Shown piece by piece: positions 11,812-24,200 of a stretch of 64,000 nt of DNA. The stretch is from positions 5,216,872 to 5,280,871 of the forward strand of contig OX345650.1 in the NCBI GenBank assembly GCA_947044365.1, written 5' to 3'. How positions within the stretch are numbered: the first letter of the stretch is position 1; every line of letters begins with the position of its first letter. Made by a program: the position numbers and the translations under genes. Source of the DNA: Petrosia ficiformis. Taxonomy: Eukaryota; Porifera; Demospongiae; Haplosclerida; Petrosiidae. The notes below the pieces were generated by a model. The model worked only from the letters and a program-made list of their open reading frames with translations. It searched no databases and was not told the origin of the DNA.

Positions 11812-14800
11812 ATGAAGAAATATCTTTTGTTAAGTATTGTGTTGCTCTTATTTGCAAGATTAGGTAAGTAGATTTATTGCAATAATATTCATTACTGTTG
11901 TTACTATTATACATTAACCTATTATCCAGGTAATTCTCAGAACATTGCATTTATATGTAATGCTCAATCGTCATGTGAAGAGTGCATACAAGCTTCTCCA
12001 CTTTGTTCATGGTGTGCACAATCTGTGAGTATTATAATCTTATGTATAATGAATGTATATGATCATGGGGAACAGATCTCGCATTACATTTAGATTGTTT
12101 CTTTTTTTTAATATGTTGATAGAATTTTGAAGGATCTCGATGTTATCCAACTGCTGCAAATGTCAATTGCACGGATACTCAGGATCCACATGGAGCTGTG
12201 CAAAATACCAGTGATGTGAGTAACTGAGTACCAGTTTCAATTAATTTTATTTCATTAACAGCTGTCAGAGCTAACATATGTCACTTTAATAATTATAATG
12301 ATGATTGTGGTTTATAAATTGCATTTTTGATCTATCTATAGGATTCTTTCACTGACCTTAATCAGATTACACCCAGAAGAATTAACATCACACTTAGGAG
12401 AGGTATGTATGTGTGAATATGTGTAGGTGTGTGGCATATTCATGTATTGAAAAATGGTGTTTTCATATTTGGTGAACACGTCAACCAAATATGAAAACAC
12501 CATTGTTCATTATCATAGCAGTTACAGCAGTAACCTAAGTGTTATGACAACAGACATAAGCCATACATAAAGATTTGAGTTAAACCAGATGATAATACAT
12601 AAGGGTAACAATTCATTTTGACTTCATAATTATTATAAAGATATTTCAGCCTGAAGAGCTTCTGCAGCTTTACAGATTATATGAAATGGATATCCATTGA
12701 AGTGATATACATAATCAATTATGTATATTGCAGAATATACATGTATTACTATATCACACATTTAGGTGAACCGGTAACGTTTAACCTAAGTGTCCAGCCT
12801 GCACCTAATTTTCCACTGGATTTATATTTATTGATGGATCTTTCTTACTCGATGAGAGATGATTTGGACAATCTCAAAGGACTGGGAAGTCAGATAGGTA
12901 GGCTTTGTGGTCTCTGCTGAGTCCTGGTGGCTTTGTTGGTAGAGGCGAGAGTAGCCCAGCAAGCCAGTGTTGTGGTTCAACTCTCGCCTGTATCTTTGTT
13001 AATATCATTATTATGATTTGTGTAATATCATGTTCATCTTATTTCTTTCAGCTGAAACTATTGGGAACATCACTACAAATTTTCGTTTAGGATTTGGTTC
13101 ATTTGTTGATAAACGTGTTGCACCATATGTGTCCACTAGGACAGACAGGTTACTCATAAACCAAATCAACCAACAATATAAAAATGTTGTTATGTAAACA
13201 ATTATGAATAATGTTATTATGTGAACAATTTGCAAACAATAATTATGAATAATGTTATTAACATGAGATGTATTGTCATTTTTCTCACAGATTGAATGAC
13301 CCTTGTTTAGATGGGTGTGATTCTCCTTATAGTTATAGACATATCACAAGTCTTGTTAATAATAGTCAGGAATTCAATGTGAGTGTGTAATGTTAGTCTC
13401 AGTCTCAACTATATATTCATCATGTTTTATGTACACATGTACATGTACATGTACGTGTACATGTACATGTATGTATACTGTCTTCAGATAGTCTTCAATA
13501 GCCTTCTTTATTAAATCATGTCTAACAAACATACACACAGAAACCACAATGTCTTTCATGTCCCACACAATATTTATTCATGTCATTAATTATAACTAAT
13601 TATACCTGTACATACATACACACACACACATACTTCATTTCAAAGGCTGGTATTCAAGCTCGTAGGATAAGTGGTAATTTAGATTCTCCCGAAGGAGGAT
13701 TTGATGGTTTCCTTCAATCAATTGTTTGCCAAGATGTAAGTAAAGATGTATGAAATATTGGCATGTTTGTGTCTCACTAATTAACGACACATTAGAGAGA
13801 TTATCAATAGCATAGTAATAATGGATGATGTAAAACATTGTCCAGACTCAATGGCACTAAACATTGTCAGTACTAAAATGGTACTATGTACTGCACACAA
13901 CTCAACTCAACACAACACAACACAACTCAACACAACACAACACAACACAACACAACACAACACAAAACCACACCACACCACACCACACCACACCACACAA
14001 CTCAACTCAACTCAACACAACACAACACAACACAACACAACACAACTCAACACAACACACAACTCAACACAACACAACTCAACACAACACAACACATTTT
14101 TTAAACAATTTCCAACATAATTATTGCCTTATATTTTGTTAAGTGACCCAACAATTCAGAGTTTGACCATGGAATGATGTTTATACAGTTTTCATGTTAT
14201 GTAAATTTTCTTTAATGTTTACAGTTAATTGGATGGAGGGAGACTGCTCGTCGCTTACTGCTATATATAACTGATGCTGGGTTTCATTATGCTGGAGACG
14301 GAAAGGTATGATTTCAATGATAGATAAGTTTATAAACTGTCATGGAGTAATGGAATGATTAAATAGAGACTGTATAACAAGGAAGAAATGGTTGGAAGAA
14401 TCGATAGAAGCTAGCTGAAATAATGGAATATTACAATTATAATTTACCATAGTATAGTAAATAGCTTTATGATCCAGATAGTTAGCTATTAATAGTTCTT
14501 CATGTTTACTATCAACTGAACTTTGAATTTTTATGTATTTTTTAATTACATTAACTACTGTTAAAGCCAACCAGCTGGTATAAGGGCAGCCAAAATGGAT
14601 ATGCCTTATAAGACATTTGAATTTTAATTCATCATCCCCTGGCATGTTTATCGTAAACAGACTTGGATCGATTATGATGATGAGGATATTATATCATCCT
14701 TTCTATTTCATGGAATTAAATTATTTCATCATTAGCTTGGAGGTGCATTTGTACCTCATACTGGTGAATGTCTTACTGGTCCACAAGATGGTAATACTCC

Positions 14801-15734
14801 AGTAGACTATGAGGAATATTTCAGACTGGTACGTAAATGTGTACATACATACATACGCTCACACATACTTGCATATATACGTACATAGTACATACATACA
14901 TACATACATACATACATACATACATACATACATAGTCTAGTGTTGTTTTAGTTACTCAACATACATACATACACACATACACACACACATACTTACATAC
15001 ATATATACATAGATACATACATACATCAATCATGTTACTTTTAGTTTACTTTATAATTAGTTTTGACACAACAATAGCCAGCATTAGAAAAAACAATGTT
15101 TTGTACAAGGAATGCACTGCAAATTAAATCATGGAAATATCCATTTCATTTGTTCGCAGACTAAATTGCTATTCCTTTGCAATTGTTGCGATGTACAGCA
15201 ATTTAGTTAGTGAATTGTCATAGAGGATGTTGTGGCTACATGCATGATATTACTACGGCATAATTTGTACCAAGTATTAAATAGTTATTGTGTTAGTTAT
15301 TTCCAAACCCGTTTTGACGGCCGGATACAACTACATGTACTTTAGTAGTAAGCTTACACTAAATTGTTGGCATGAACTATAAGTATCCTAAAATTAGAGT
15401 GCTTCAGCTATTTGATTATAATTAGTACAAAGTGGCTATTGGCATTAGATGTATGTATGTGTCTCCTGATTAACTATTTATTAATCCTTACAACTGTACG
15501 TACTAACCACAAAATTAATTTGCAATGAGATAATCACAATATCTGGTGATCCAAACTTTATAAATGTTGTAGTTATTTTAGTTAGCCTTGTAATGATTTA
15601 GTTAGTTAAGAGTGTTTATGGTACATTTTAGTCAGTTTTTCCTCAATCGCCAACAAGATTTAGTTAGTTTTAGTTAGTTTTGGCTAACTAAAAGGGGTTT
15701 TAGTTAAAACAACACTAATACATACATACATACA

Positions 15735-15765
<31 letters not shown>

Positions 15766-16280
15766 GTACATACATACATACATACATACATTTTTATAGG
15801 ACTATCCTTCAATTGGTCAAATTCAACAGAATCTACGACGGTTTGATATCATACCAATATTTGCTGCCGTATCAAGTGCTCAATCGTTCTATACTGTTAG
15901 CTAGTAAAACACTAATTTATCCACATCTTTTTATATCTCTTTTCTTCATTTTAGAGTCTAGCAGAAGCACTGGAAGGTGCTTTTGTAGGTACATTAGAAA
16001 GTGATTCTGGTAATGTAGTCACATTAATTAATGATAGTTATAATGTAAGTTAATTATTTGTGATATTAATACAAGATTCCATTTTCTGTCATATCATAGA
16101 ATATATCACAACGTGTTCTTATCTTACCTGATAATGTTCAAAATATAGCATTCAATATAACACCAGTTAACTGTCCTACGTAAGTCTGTATATCAGTATA
16201 AATACATGCACATGAATGTACATACATACATATATATACATATACATACATACACACACACATACATACATACATACATT

Positions 16281-16312
<32 letters not shown>

Positions 16313-19300
16313 CATACATACATACATACACACACACATACATACATACATATATACATATATACATACATACATACATACACACACACATACATACATA
16401 CATACATACACACATATATTGAGTATGAATTGTATTGTCCATAGACTGGACAATGATGGAAATTGTGATGGATTACAAATTGGAGAGAGAGCAGATTTTG
16501 ATATCACATTAACTCTTCTACAGTGTACAAATGACATGACAACTCAAAAAGATCCGTGAGTACACTGAACATATGTATTTGTATAAAGTAAGTATATTTT
16601 TTCTTTAACAGTATTAGCATTCGTGTTCTTGGGTTTGGAACTTTTGAAATTCAAATTACAGAAATTTGTGATTGTGAATGTGAAGCAACGGGAGTAAGTA
16701 AAATACATAACATGGTGCATCACATGATAATCACATGATAATCACAGATGCCGAATAGTCCGGAATGTACAAATGGTAATGGTACATTAGTTTGTGGACA
16801 GTGTGAATGTAATGAAGGTAGATTTGGTGAGTTTTGTCAGTGTGATAACACTGGACAAACAACTGCTGGGAACATAACTTGTCCGTAAGTGTCTATGCAA
16901 TACATGTGTGTATGTAGATATATAACTATTATCATATTGTATGACTGTACAATATGAGCTCTCAATCCATCTTTGGTAATTCTTATTTTCTCTATATTAG
17001 GAACGGACCAAACGGATTACAGTGTTCCGGATCTGGGCGTGGTGTATGTGTGTGTGGAACTTGTGAATGTCAACAACTTTCAGTAAATGAATCCAACGAC
17101 ACATGAATTATATATTATTCTTATTAATTGATTAGGGTGGACGAGAATTTTTTGGACAAGCTTGTGAGTGTGATAATTTCCAGTGTGATAGGGACCCTGA
17201 TACTGGACTTGTTTGTGGAGGTAATGAGACACACACACACACTATTATGTATATTTAGTCAATATAATACACATTTTGTGAGAGTTTAGGAAACAGTAAT
17301 CAATAAACACACACACATGGTATATATAATATTAATATGTATTTTGTTATTGTAAATGAAAACAAACTATTAACTCAATTACAAAAACATTTATGTATTC
17401 AGTTGAGCAATACATTCATTTTCTCTTTGCTAATAAAATTATGAATTTGTACAAGCCAAAGTGACGCTTTAATATATATTTACAGGTCCTGGGCAAGGAA
17501 CATGTACATGTGATGGGCAGTGTGAGTGTCTACGTTCTCAATCTGGTCTACTGTACACTGGATCCGCATGTGATTGTAGCCCTGATAATAATACTTGTAT
17601 GGACAACTCTGGATTCGAAAGCAATGTAAAGTCACATGACTGTCACATGATTGTGGTTCATTATCTGTTTGTCCTATTTAGGTGATATGTTCAAACCAGG
17701 GAGAATGTATGTGTGGTGAATGTATGTGTGACCAAGGTTATGGTGGAACATACTGTGAGATATGTACCAATGCCTCAGTAAGTAATGTATGTATGTATGT
17801 ATGTACCAATGCCTCAGTAAGTAATGTATGTGTGTGTATGTATGTATGTATGTATGTATGTATGTATGTATGTATGTATGTAGGTTGTATGTATGTATGT
17901 ATGTATGTATGTATGTATGTATGTATGTATGTATGTATGTATGTATGTATGTATGTATGTATGTAGGTTGTATGTATGTATGCATGTATGTATGTATGTA
18001 TGTATGTATGTATGTATGTATGTATGTATGTATGTATGTATGTATGTATGTAGGTTGTATGTATGTATGTATGTATGTATGTATGTATGTATGTATATTG
18101 TATGTATGTATATATGAATGCGTATGTATGTTTATGTATATACATGTAGGTAAGTATGTAATACTATGTATATATGTATCATATGTATCTGTATATATGT
18201 ATGTATTTATAATTATTGTACATATATATATATATATATATATATGTCTAACATTAATGATTTCATGTATTGTTTTAGAAAAGGGAAGAGAAAGTATTTA
18301 CATTTGAGGGCTACATGTATATATAAGTAATTTAAAATAATGTATTTTTCTGCTATCTGATATTTAACAGTTGCTAAATGTAACGTTAAAACACCACAAC
18401 AAAAACAATAATATATACTTTACTTTAATTAGATTTGTCAAGTTCCCTCGTGTAATGAAAATTTGTTCTGTGCAAGATGTGCGGCTAATGTCACTACAGA
18501 TGGATGTGATGAATGCCCTCCAGCAATAGTCATGGATGACTTGGAAACAGATATTGAGATCAATGGTAAATGAACATCATTCACGTTCACCTTGTCCTCA
18601 AAAAAAATGTTCATAACTTTAGTTCGGAATGACCAACAATCTTTTTACTTGCACAGGCCATTTTCATATTATCCTTACTTTTTTGTGTATGTCAAATTTC
18701 AATCCATTACTCATTACTGAGTTACAGTATAATCATGTATTAAACTTATGACATTATACTACATATAGTCATCACATTGTGGTTATTGTGGTTATGAACA
18801 GCCTATTGATATAATAACAAAATGATGGACTAGTTAATCCATTTTTCATAGGTATAACAGCTCTACCTTGTGATTTTCGTGATGACCGGTGTGAGTATCG
18901 TTATTTTGTAGCTATTGATGAGGATGGCGTAACACAACCAATTCTTGTTGAAGGAAATGAAAGTAAGAAATATATACATGGCATCATACATTGACTAACA
19001 CATTTGTCAATTATCTAACTAATGATGTTCCTTTTTTTCTCTCAAGGCTGTGACCCCAGCCCAGTAGCTCCATGGATCGTAGCAGTCAGCATCATTGGGG
19101 GACTGCTACTCATAGGGGCTCTGATTCTTATTGGTATTAAATTACTTCTCATGTTGTTTGTAAGTTTATTGAATGAGGGAGGGAGGGAGCAAGGGAGGGA
19201 TAATCCCTGATTGATATATACATGAATCCAATAGGATTATATAGAAGTGAAAAGATTTATGAGAGAAGTGCAGGATCCATCATTCAGAAAGGTAAGAGAA

Positions 19301-19412
19301 TGATTCTCCTGTAATGAAACTCAATAACATATTTTCAATCCCTCTTTAGAACGAGAATCCACTATTCCAAAGTCCAAACAAAGAATATAAAAATCCTGTC
19401 TATGGAAAATAG
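11812..19412 (+). CDS. Integrin beta subunit (second tandem gene), 785 aa
   Basis: Paralogue of the upstream beta gene with closely matching intron positions. The 25 exons are 11812-11863, 11930-12024, 12123-12215, 12342-12402, 12766-12897, 13052-13148, 13291-13378, 13646-13735, 14225-14305, 14736-14828, 15800-15895, 15955-16044, 16100-16179, 16445-16555, 16612-16693, 16748-16884, 17001-17082, 17136-17220, 17486-17625, 17682-17777, 18433-18565, 18852-18962, 19047-19159, 19235-19291 and 19350-19412 (2358 nt). Order: signal peptide; PSI domain ([14 protein letters not shown]); beta-I domain with canonical MIDAS DLSYSM; hybrid; I-EGF repeats; beta-tail; membrane helix (exon 23, [20 protein letters not shown]); tail [14 protein letters not shown]. 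The tail has NPLF at the membrane-proximal site and NPVY at the distal site, the reverse of the first gene. The 5' splice site of exon 20 is duplicated 39 bp downstream. Family certain. Confidence 0.95.
12453..12504. repeat. Perfect 21-bp inverted repeat with 10-nt loop
   Basis: Arms AATGGTGTTTTCATATTTGG+T (12453-12473) and its exact reverse complement (12484-12504) flank a 10-nt loop in intron 4 of the second integrin beta gene. The RNA would form a perfect hairpin. It may be a small hairpin RNA or a MITE remnant. Confidence 0.8.
12922..12995 (+). repeat. tRNA-like (SINE-type) element in second integrin beta gene intron 5
   Basis: A-box-like TGGCTTTGTTGG (12928-12939) and B-box-like GGTTCAACTC (12974-12983). 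It shares the head CTGGTGGCT...TGGTAGAG with the element at 1907-1975. Not a foldable tRNA. Confidence 0.45.
13436..13471. repeat. ACATGT hexamer repeat
   Basis: Short run of alternating ACATGT/ACGTGT in intron 7 of the second integrin beta gene. Confidence 0.8.
13901..14093. repeat. CACAA/CTCAA pentanucleotide repeat
   Basis: About 190 bp of CACAA and CTCAA pentamers with a CACAC(C) interruption near 13975-14000, in intron 8 of the second integrin beta gene. Frames rich in T, Q, N and H are artefacts. Confidence 0.93.
14848..15030. repeat. CATA microsatellite (left block)
   Basis: CATA/CACA repeats in intron 10 of the second integrin beta gene, interrupted at 14938 by the left end of an inverted-repeat element. 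Confidence 0.85.
14938..15717. mobile_element. Candidate 780-bp inverted-repeat element inside a CATA microsatellite
   Basis: The left end TAGTGTTGTTTTAGTTA (14938-14954) and right end TAGTTAAAACAACACTA (15701-15717) are inverted repeats with one mismatch. Both ends abut CATA repeats (left 14890-14937, right 15718-15790). The interior has repeated TTTAGTTAG motifs near the right end but no coding capacity. It looks like a nonautonomous DNA transposon (hAT-like ends). The flanking repeat hides any target duplication. Confidence 0.45.
15718..15790. repeat. CATA microsatellite (right block)
   Basis: CATA repeat ending just before the acceptor of exon 11 (15800) of the second integrin beta gene. 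Confidence 0.85.
16210..16420. repeat. CATA/TATA/CACA microsatellite
   Basis: Fills most of intron 13 (16180-16444) of the second integrin beta gene. Long open frames on both strands here are artefacts. Confidence 0.93.
17778..18240. repeat. TATG microsatellite with a higher-order period, second integrin beta gene intron 20
   Basis: Long TATG run broken by TAGGTTG at 17881, 17964 and 18051 (spacings 83 and 87 bp), so a block of about 85 bp was itself duplicated. The left end also carries the copied exon end and splice donor (17800-17830). A TA run follows near 18222-18244. Confidence 0.93.
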
Positions 19413-19809
19413 AATTTACTTATTCTTTCCAACACTTTTGTTTTCAATTCTTTCTCGTTAAATTATTTAAGAATGTACATTAAATATTTGTAATTATGAA
19501 TTTCAATGCTGTAGAATTGCTATTATTATGTCTTTTATTCATAGAAAAGGATTAAACATTTTTTTAAAATTCAAATAATTGTATGTATATATTTGATAGT
19601 TTACTTTAGTGTCTGTTTCTCAAATATCATTTCGTGAGAATTACTTGTAATTGTTGTTTAAGAAACAAGTCTTTATCAGTTAATATAGACTGTGAAAAGA
19701 GGAAGATGAACTAAAGTGTAGTTACTATATTCTGAAAGATCACATGATGATCACATGATGATCACATGATGTATTACACTGCTATAACAAATAGATACAA
19801 TAAAGCTGT

Positions 19810-20130
19810 AACATTGTGAGGTGAGGTGAGGTGAGGTGATATGAGGTGAGGTAAGGTGAAGTGAGGCTAGCGAGCCTGACAATGGTCAGCAACATGTTCA
19901 AATAATATTGGAGTATGCAGCTAAATAGAACATGTGATATTACATACACAGCTAAATAGAATAAATACACAGCTAAATATAGAACATGTGATATTACATA
20001 CACAGCTAAATAGAATAAATACACAGCTAAATATAGAACATGTGATATTACATACACAGCTAAATAGAATAAATACACAGCTAAATATAAAACATGTGAT
20101 GTTATGTACACAGCTAAATAGAACATGTGG
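19810..20130. repeat. GAGGT run and ~54-bp minisatellite
   Basis: A short GAGGT repeat (about 19817-19862) is followed by three to four copies of a ~54-bp unit containing ACAGCTAAATAGAATAAATA and CATGTGATATTACATA (19920-20130). It lies between the second integrin beta gene and TEX10. No gene is seen from 19413 to about 21230 apart from repeats and AT-rich DNA. Confidence 0.85.
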
Positions 20131-20479
20131 TATTATGTACAGAATGTAGATTGAAGTATAGTTAATTAAATTCACTATACTTCCATCTACACTATGCAGT
20201 GAGAGTAGTTAGTGCTTATAAGTAATTATTTCTAAAAGGTTCATGTAAGTGACTTGATAATGAATAATGATGTTAGCTGACTTTCTCAAATATAATTATA
20301 CAATCATTTACCTTTTATCATATCTATTTGGCACACGTGTATATGTTTATCATCTATACCCCTCAATTCATTTCCCTTCCAAACATGTGTACATGTACAC
20401 TGTATGTTATATATAAACACTAAAATGTACACATAACGAGTACAACCAAACACTTTCTAACATACCCTTATATGTACAT

Positions 20480-21280
20480 GTGAATGATAATGTACATTAC
20501 ATGTACATGTATATCTTTATATGTACATGTGATTATTGATCATACATTACATGTACATGTATTAACCTTATATGTACATGTGATTATTGATCATACATTA
20601 CATGTACATGTAGTACCCTTATATGTACATGTGATTATTGATCATACATTACATGTAAATGATGTGATTATTGATCATACATTACATGTACATGTATTAA
20701 CCTTATGTGTACATGTGATTATTGATCATACATTACATGTACATGTATTACCCTTATGTGTGCATGTGATTATTGATCATACATTACATGTACATGTATT
20801 ACCCTTATGTGTACATGTGATTATTGATCATACATTACATGTACATGTAGTACCCTTATATGTACATGTGATCATAGATCATACATTACATGTACATGTA
20901 GTACCCTTATATGTACATGTGATTATTGATCACACATTACATGTAAATGATGTGATTATTGATCATACATTACATGTACATGTAGTACCCTTATATGTAC
21001 ATGTGATCATAGATCATACATTACATGTACATGTAGTACCCTTATATGTACATGTGATTATTGATCACACATTACATGTAAATGATGTGATTATTGATCA
21101 TACATTACATGTACATGTAGTACCCTTATATGTACATGTGATCATAGATCATACATTACATGTACATGTAGTACCCTTATATGTACATGTGATTATTGAT
21201 CACACATTACATGTAAATGATGTGATTATTGATCATACATTACATGTACATGTATTATCCTCATATGTACATGTGATTAT
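20480..21280. repeat. 51/33-bp minisatellite with higher-order structure
   Basis: Units of 51 bp (ATTATTGATCATACATTACA then TGTACATGTAGTACCCTTAT) alternate with a 33-bp short form. In the right half the order 51+51+33 recurs as a ~135-bp block. Units are multiples of three, so a 279-codon frame stays open on the plus strand; it is not a gene. The core TACATGTACATGTA is shared with repeats at 5630-6332 and 57845-58650. Confidence 0.95.
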
Positions 21281-24200
21281 AATTATTCTACCTTTATACT
21301 TTATCTATTATATGGTTTCATAATCATTAATGATTAAAAATACAAAATCAATACTTACAATCAAATTTTTTGCTGTCGAAAAGACAGACTGGTTACCATG
21401 GTTACGAATGGCTGCATCACTGGAGGATTCATTTATGAGACGCAAGAAAACATTTGTAAGGATTCTTCCATTCCATTGTGTTGAGTGTGAAATTAATTGT
21501 AACACATCATTAAATACCAATTTGTCAATAGCGATGATCTGATTGGTCAACTGGTAAGTATTTTCAACCAATGGGTGTTGAGGAACATTGGTTTCCTTAG
21601 ATACCAGTGTGGTAAGAAGTAGAGATGGTAATGTTTGGCTGAGTGGAGAAGATGGCATCAGACCACACCCCTCTTTCAAGCTAATATATAATGAATAAGC
21701 ATTGATTTGATTATCATTAAAATTGAAGTATATTTCTAATAATTGTAATTACAACAATTTAAACAAAACTAGTGTAGACAGTGTCTAAGGTGGGAGTGTG
21801 TGGGAGTGTCAGCATAGTTGATTCACCCACATACCACAAAATTACAATTCCATTCACATAAATTGATACAAACATTCAATAATTAGACTATTTTTGGTTA
21901 TATATAATTTATATAACATTCCCAATTAATAATGTCATGAACATATCCATAAATGTACAAATACATGTACATGTACTTGCAGATTTATATATCAAATTAC
22001 CTTAGTTTAAATGTCAATGCATACATGTACATGTACGTGATTCACGCCTACATGCATGTACATGATTCACACAGACATGTACATGATTCACACAGACATG
22101 TATTTACATGTTGACATTTTTATAATTAAGTTGTATATCAACATACATGACTATATAAGGTATACAGGAGTGTGGGTTTGGAGGGTTGGATACATATAGA
22201 TGTACATGTATGGACATATATATATAAACAGATTTCTTAGAACATGACAAATTGATCATTAAAACAACTAATTGATTAATTAACAAATGACTGGTTTGAA
22301 TACCAGGAACAACTCACATCATATGTAGTAAATGAAGAATGGCATAAACTACATCACAAGGGAGAGACGTATTTGATAGCTATAGGAGACAAAAAATGGG
22401 TGATTGATCGACAGTTTCAACAATTGGATATAACATAATATATCACTTGTTATAGCACTATAGAGTTTACTATCCCATACAATCTAATCTTCATTGTACT
22501 GTAGAGTTGTTTTAGCTCACTATGTTATATGAGTAGATTATCAGATACTGACAGATGGATAGTTGTTTAAGTAAAATAATCATTTTAGTTGTAGTTACCA
22601 CATGCATATAATTATATAGTTGTCTTTTAGTATGCGCATGGTAGCTGGTAAATTGCTATCAACATTAATAATACATGTATATATTGTAAACCGACCAATA
22701 GTTGATTAATTAGAGGTTCCAGAAGGGTTAATAATTGATGAGAAGGTAGATGTGTTCCCAAAAGACAACACACAATAACCTGTATAATTAAAAATGAGAC
22801 CACACCCACTAATTACATAGATAATTACCTCAGATACACGTTGTTTTTCATCAACATCACATTTAATTAGTGGATGGACTAACACAATATGTCCACTAGA
22901 ATTAGAAAGAGTATCTTCAACTTGAATCTTCTTTAGTTGATCTTCTGAATAACCTATAGAAATGCTATACCATACATATATAATGTATATGAATACTGAA
23001 CTGACCAATGAGAGTGGAGACGAGGAAGCTGACATGATTTGCTACTAATGCTGGATAATCTCCTGGTGATGAGTTTCGAGTGTTTTCAGTCAAATCCAAT
23101 AGCCTGAAACAAATGAATCTGATTGGTCAGAATACAGTGATGTAATAATGATATCATACTTGCTGTGTAGTATAAACACTAAAGATGTTATAGTTGGTTC
23201 ATGAAGTTCTCCAGTAGTGATGAGATTGGAAAAGAGGACCAGGTCAGATTTTGTGAGAAAAGGGAGGTGACCCAGGAGATAAAGCAACGAGGGTTGAAGG
23301 GATTGAGGAATAAACGGCAAGAAACCATTGCTACCTTAGATATAGCACGAGACAATGAGAATGGAAATGAACATGAAGATTACTAGTTATGTTACACTGC
23401 TATTAGAGGAATTACATGTATGTACATATGTACACACACCATAGATACATACATACGTACCCTATATATGTACAATTGTACATACATACATACGTAAACA
23501 CAAACCCACATATGTACATTTGTATACATACATACATACATACATACACATCATGTACATACACCTACACATAAACAAACATACATGTACATGTACATAT
23601 ATGAGATAAATGAGCAAGCTATAAAACAATATGTTATTATTCAAGTAGTCCATACATCATTTCTTATGTATGTATTTGTGTAATTGTGTACATGCATATG
23701 TATATACTACACAACTATGAGATGGTATACTTACTGTATATTTGAGGTAGTTTAGTATGGAATGACTTCAAAACACAATCAATTTGACAGACCATGGCTT
23801 GTTTTAAAATCTTCAAAATTAACTTGATTTTGACTTGATCAACTGGCGGCTTGACCAGTTTGGAAAGCAAATCGGGAAGAGATGATAGACAGGGATGAAG
23901 GAAGAGTGTTAAGAATGATTGAGACATCCCTTTGGGTTCAATGATGAATGAATTCATCGTGTGACCAATAAAAGATAGGAAATGGTGCTTAGCTAAAGAG
24001 AGGGAGTGACATTGAAAGAAAAGCCTGGAACAAGACCTATATAATGATTGTGTGAACTCTGAAGAAAAGGTCAATTGCGTCTTGGCAAAGTCTTGTAGGA
24101 TGTCAGTTATGATGGACACACAGTTAGTCAAGCCTGTGTGTGACAAGAGTGATGAGCAGAGAGGAAGCCTTGAGGTTACATAATCAGTTATAGGACTGAC

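Noticed and set aside
17674..18307. Cysteine-rich MYVC repeat frames that could look like a secreted cysteine-rich protein
   Set aside because: They are the TATG microsatellite in an intron, read in all frames.
20484..21323. 279-codon open frame on the plus strand
   Set aside because: It is the 51/33-bp minisatellite read in a frame kept open because units are multiples of three. Codon content is repeat-driven and there is no homology.
22279..22437. Plus-strand open frame of ~50 codons with protein-like composition (NDWFEYQEQLTSYVVNEEW)
   Set aside because: It has no start codon and is antisense to TEX10 exon 7 (22318-22379), whose splice sites and phase fit the gene exactly. Kept as a shadow.
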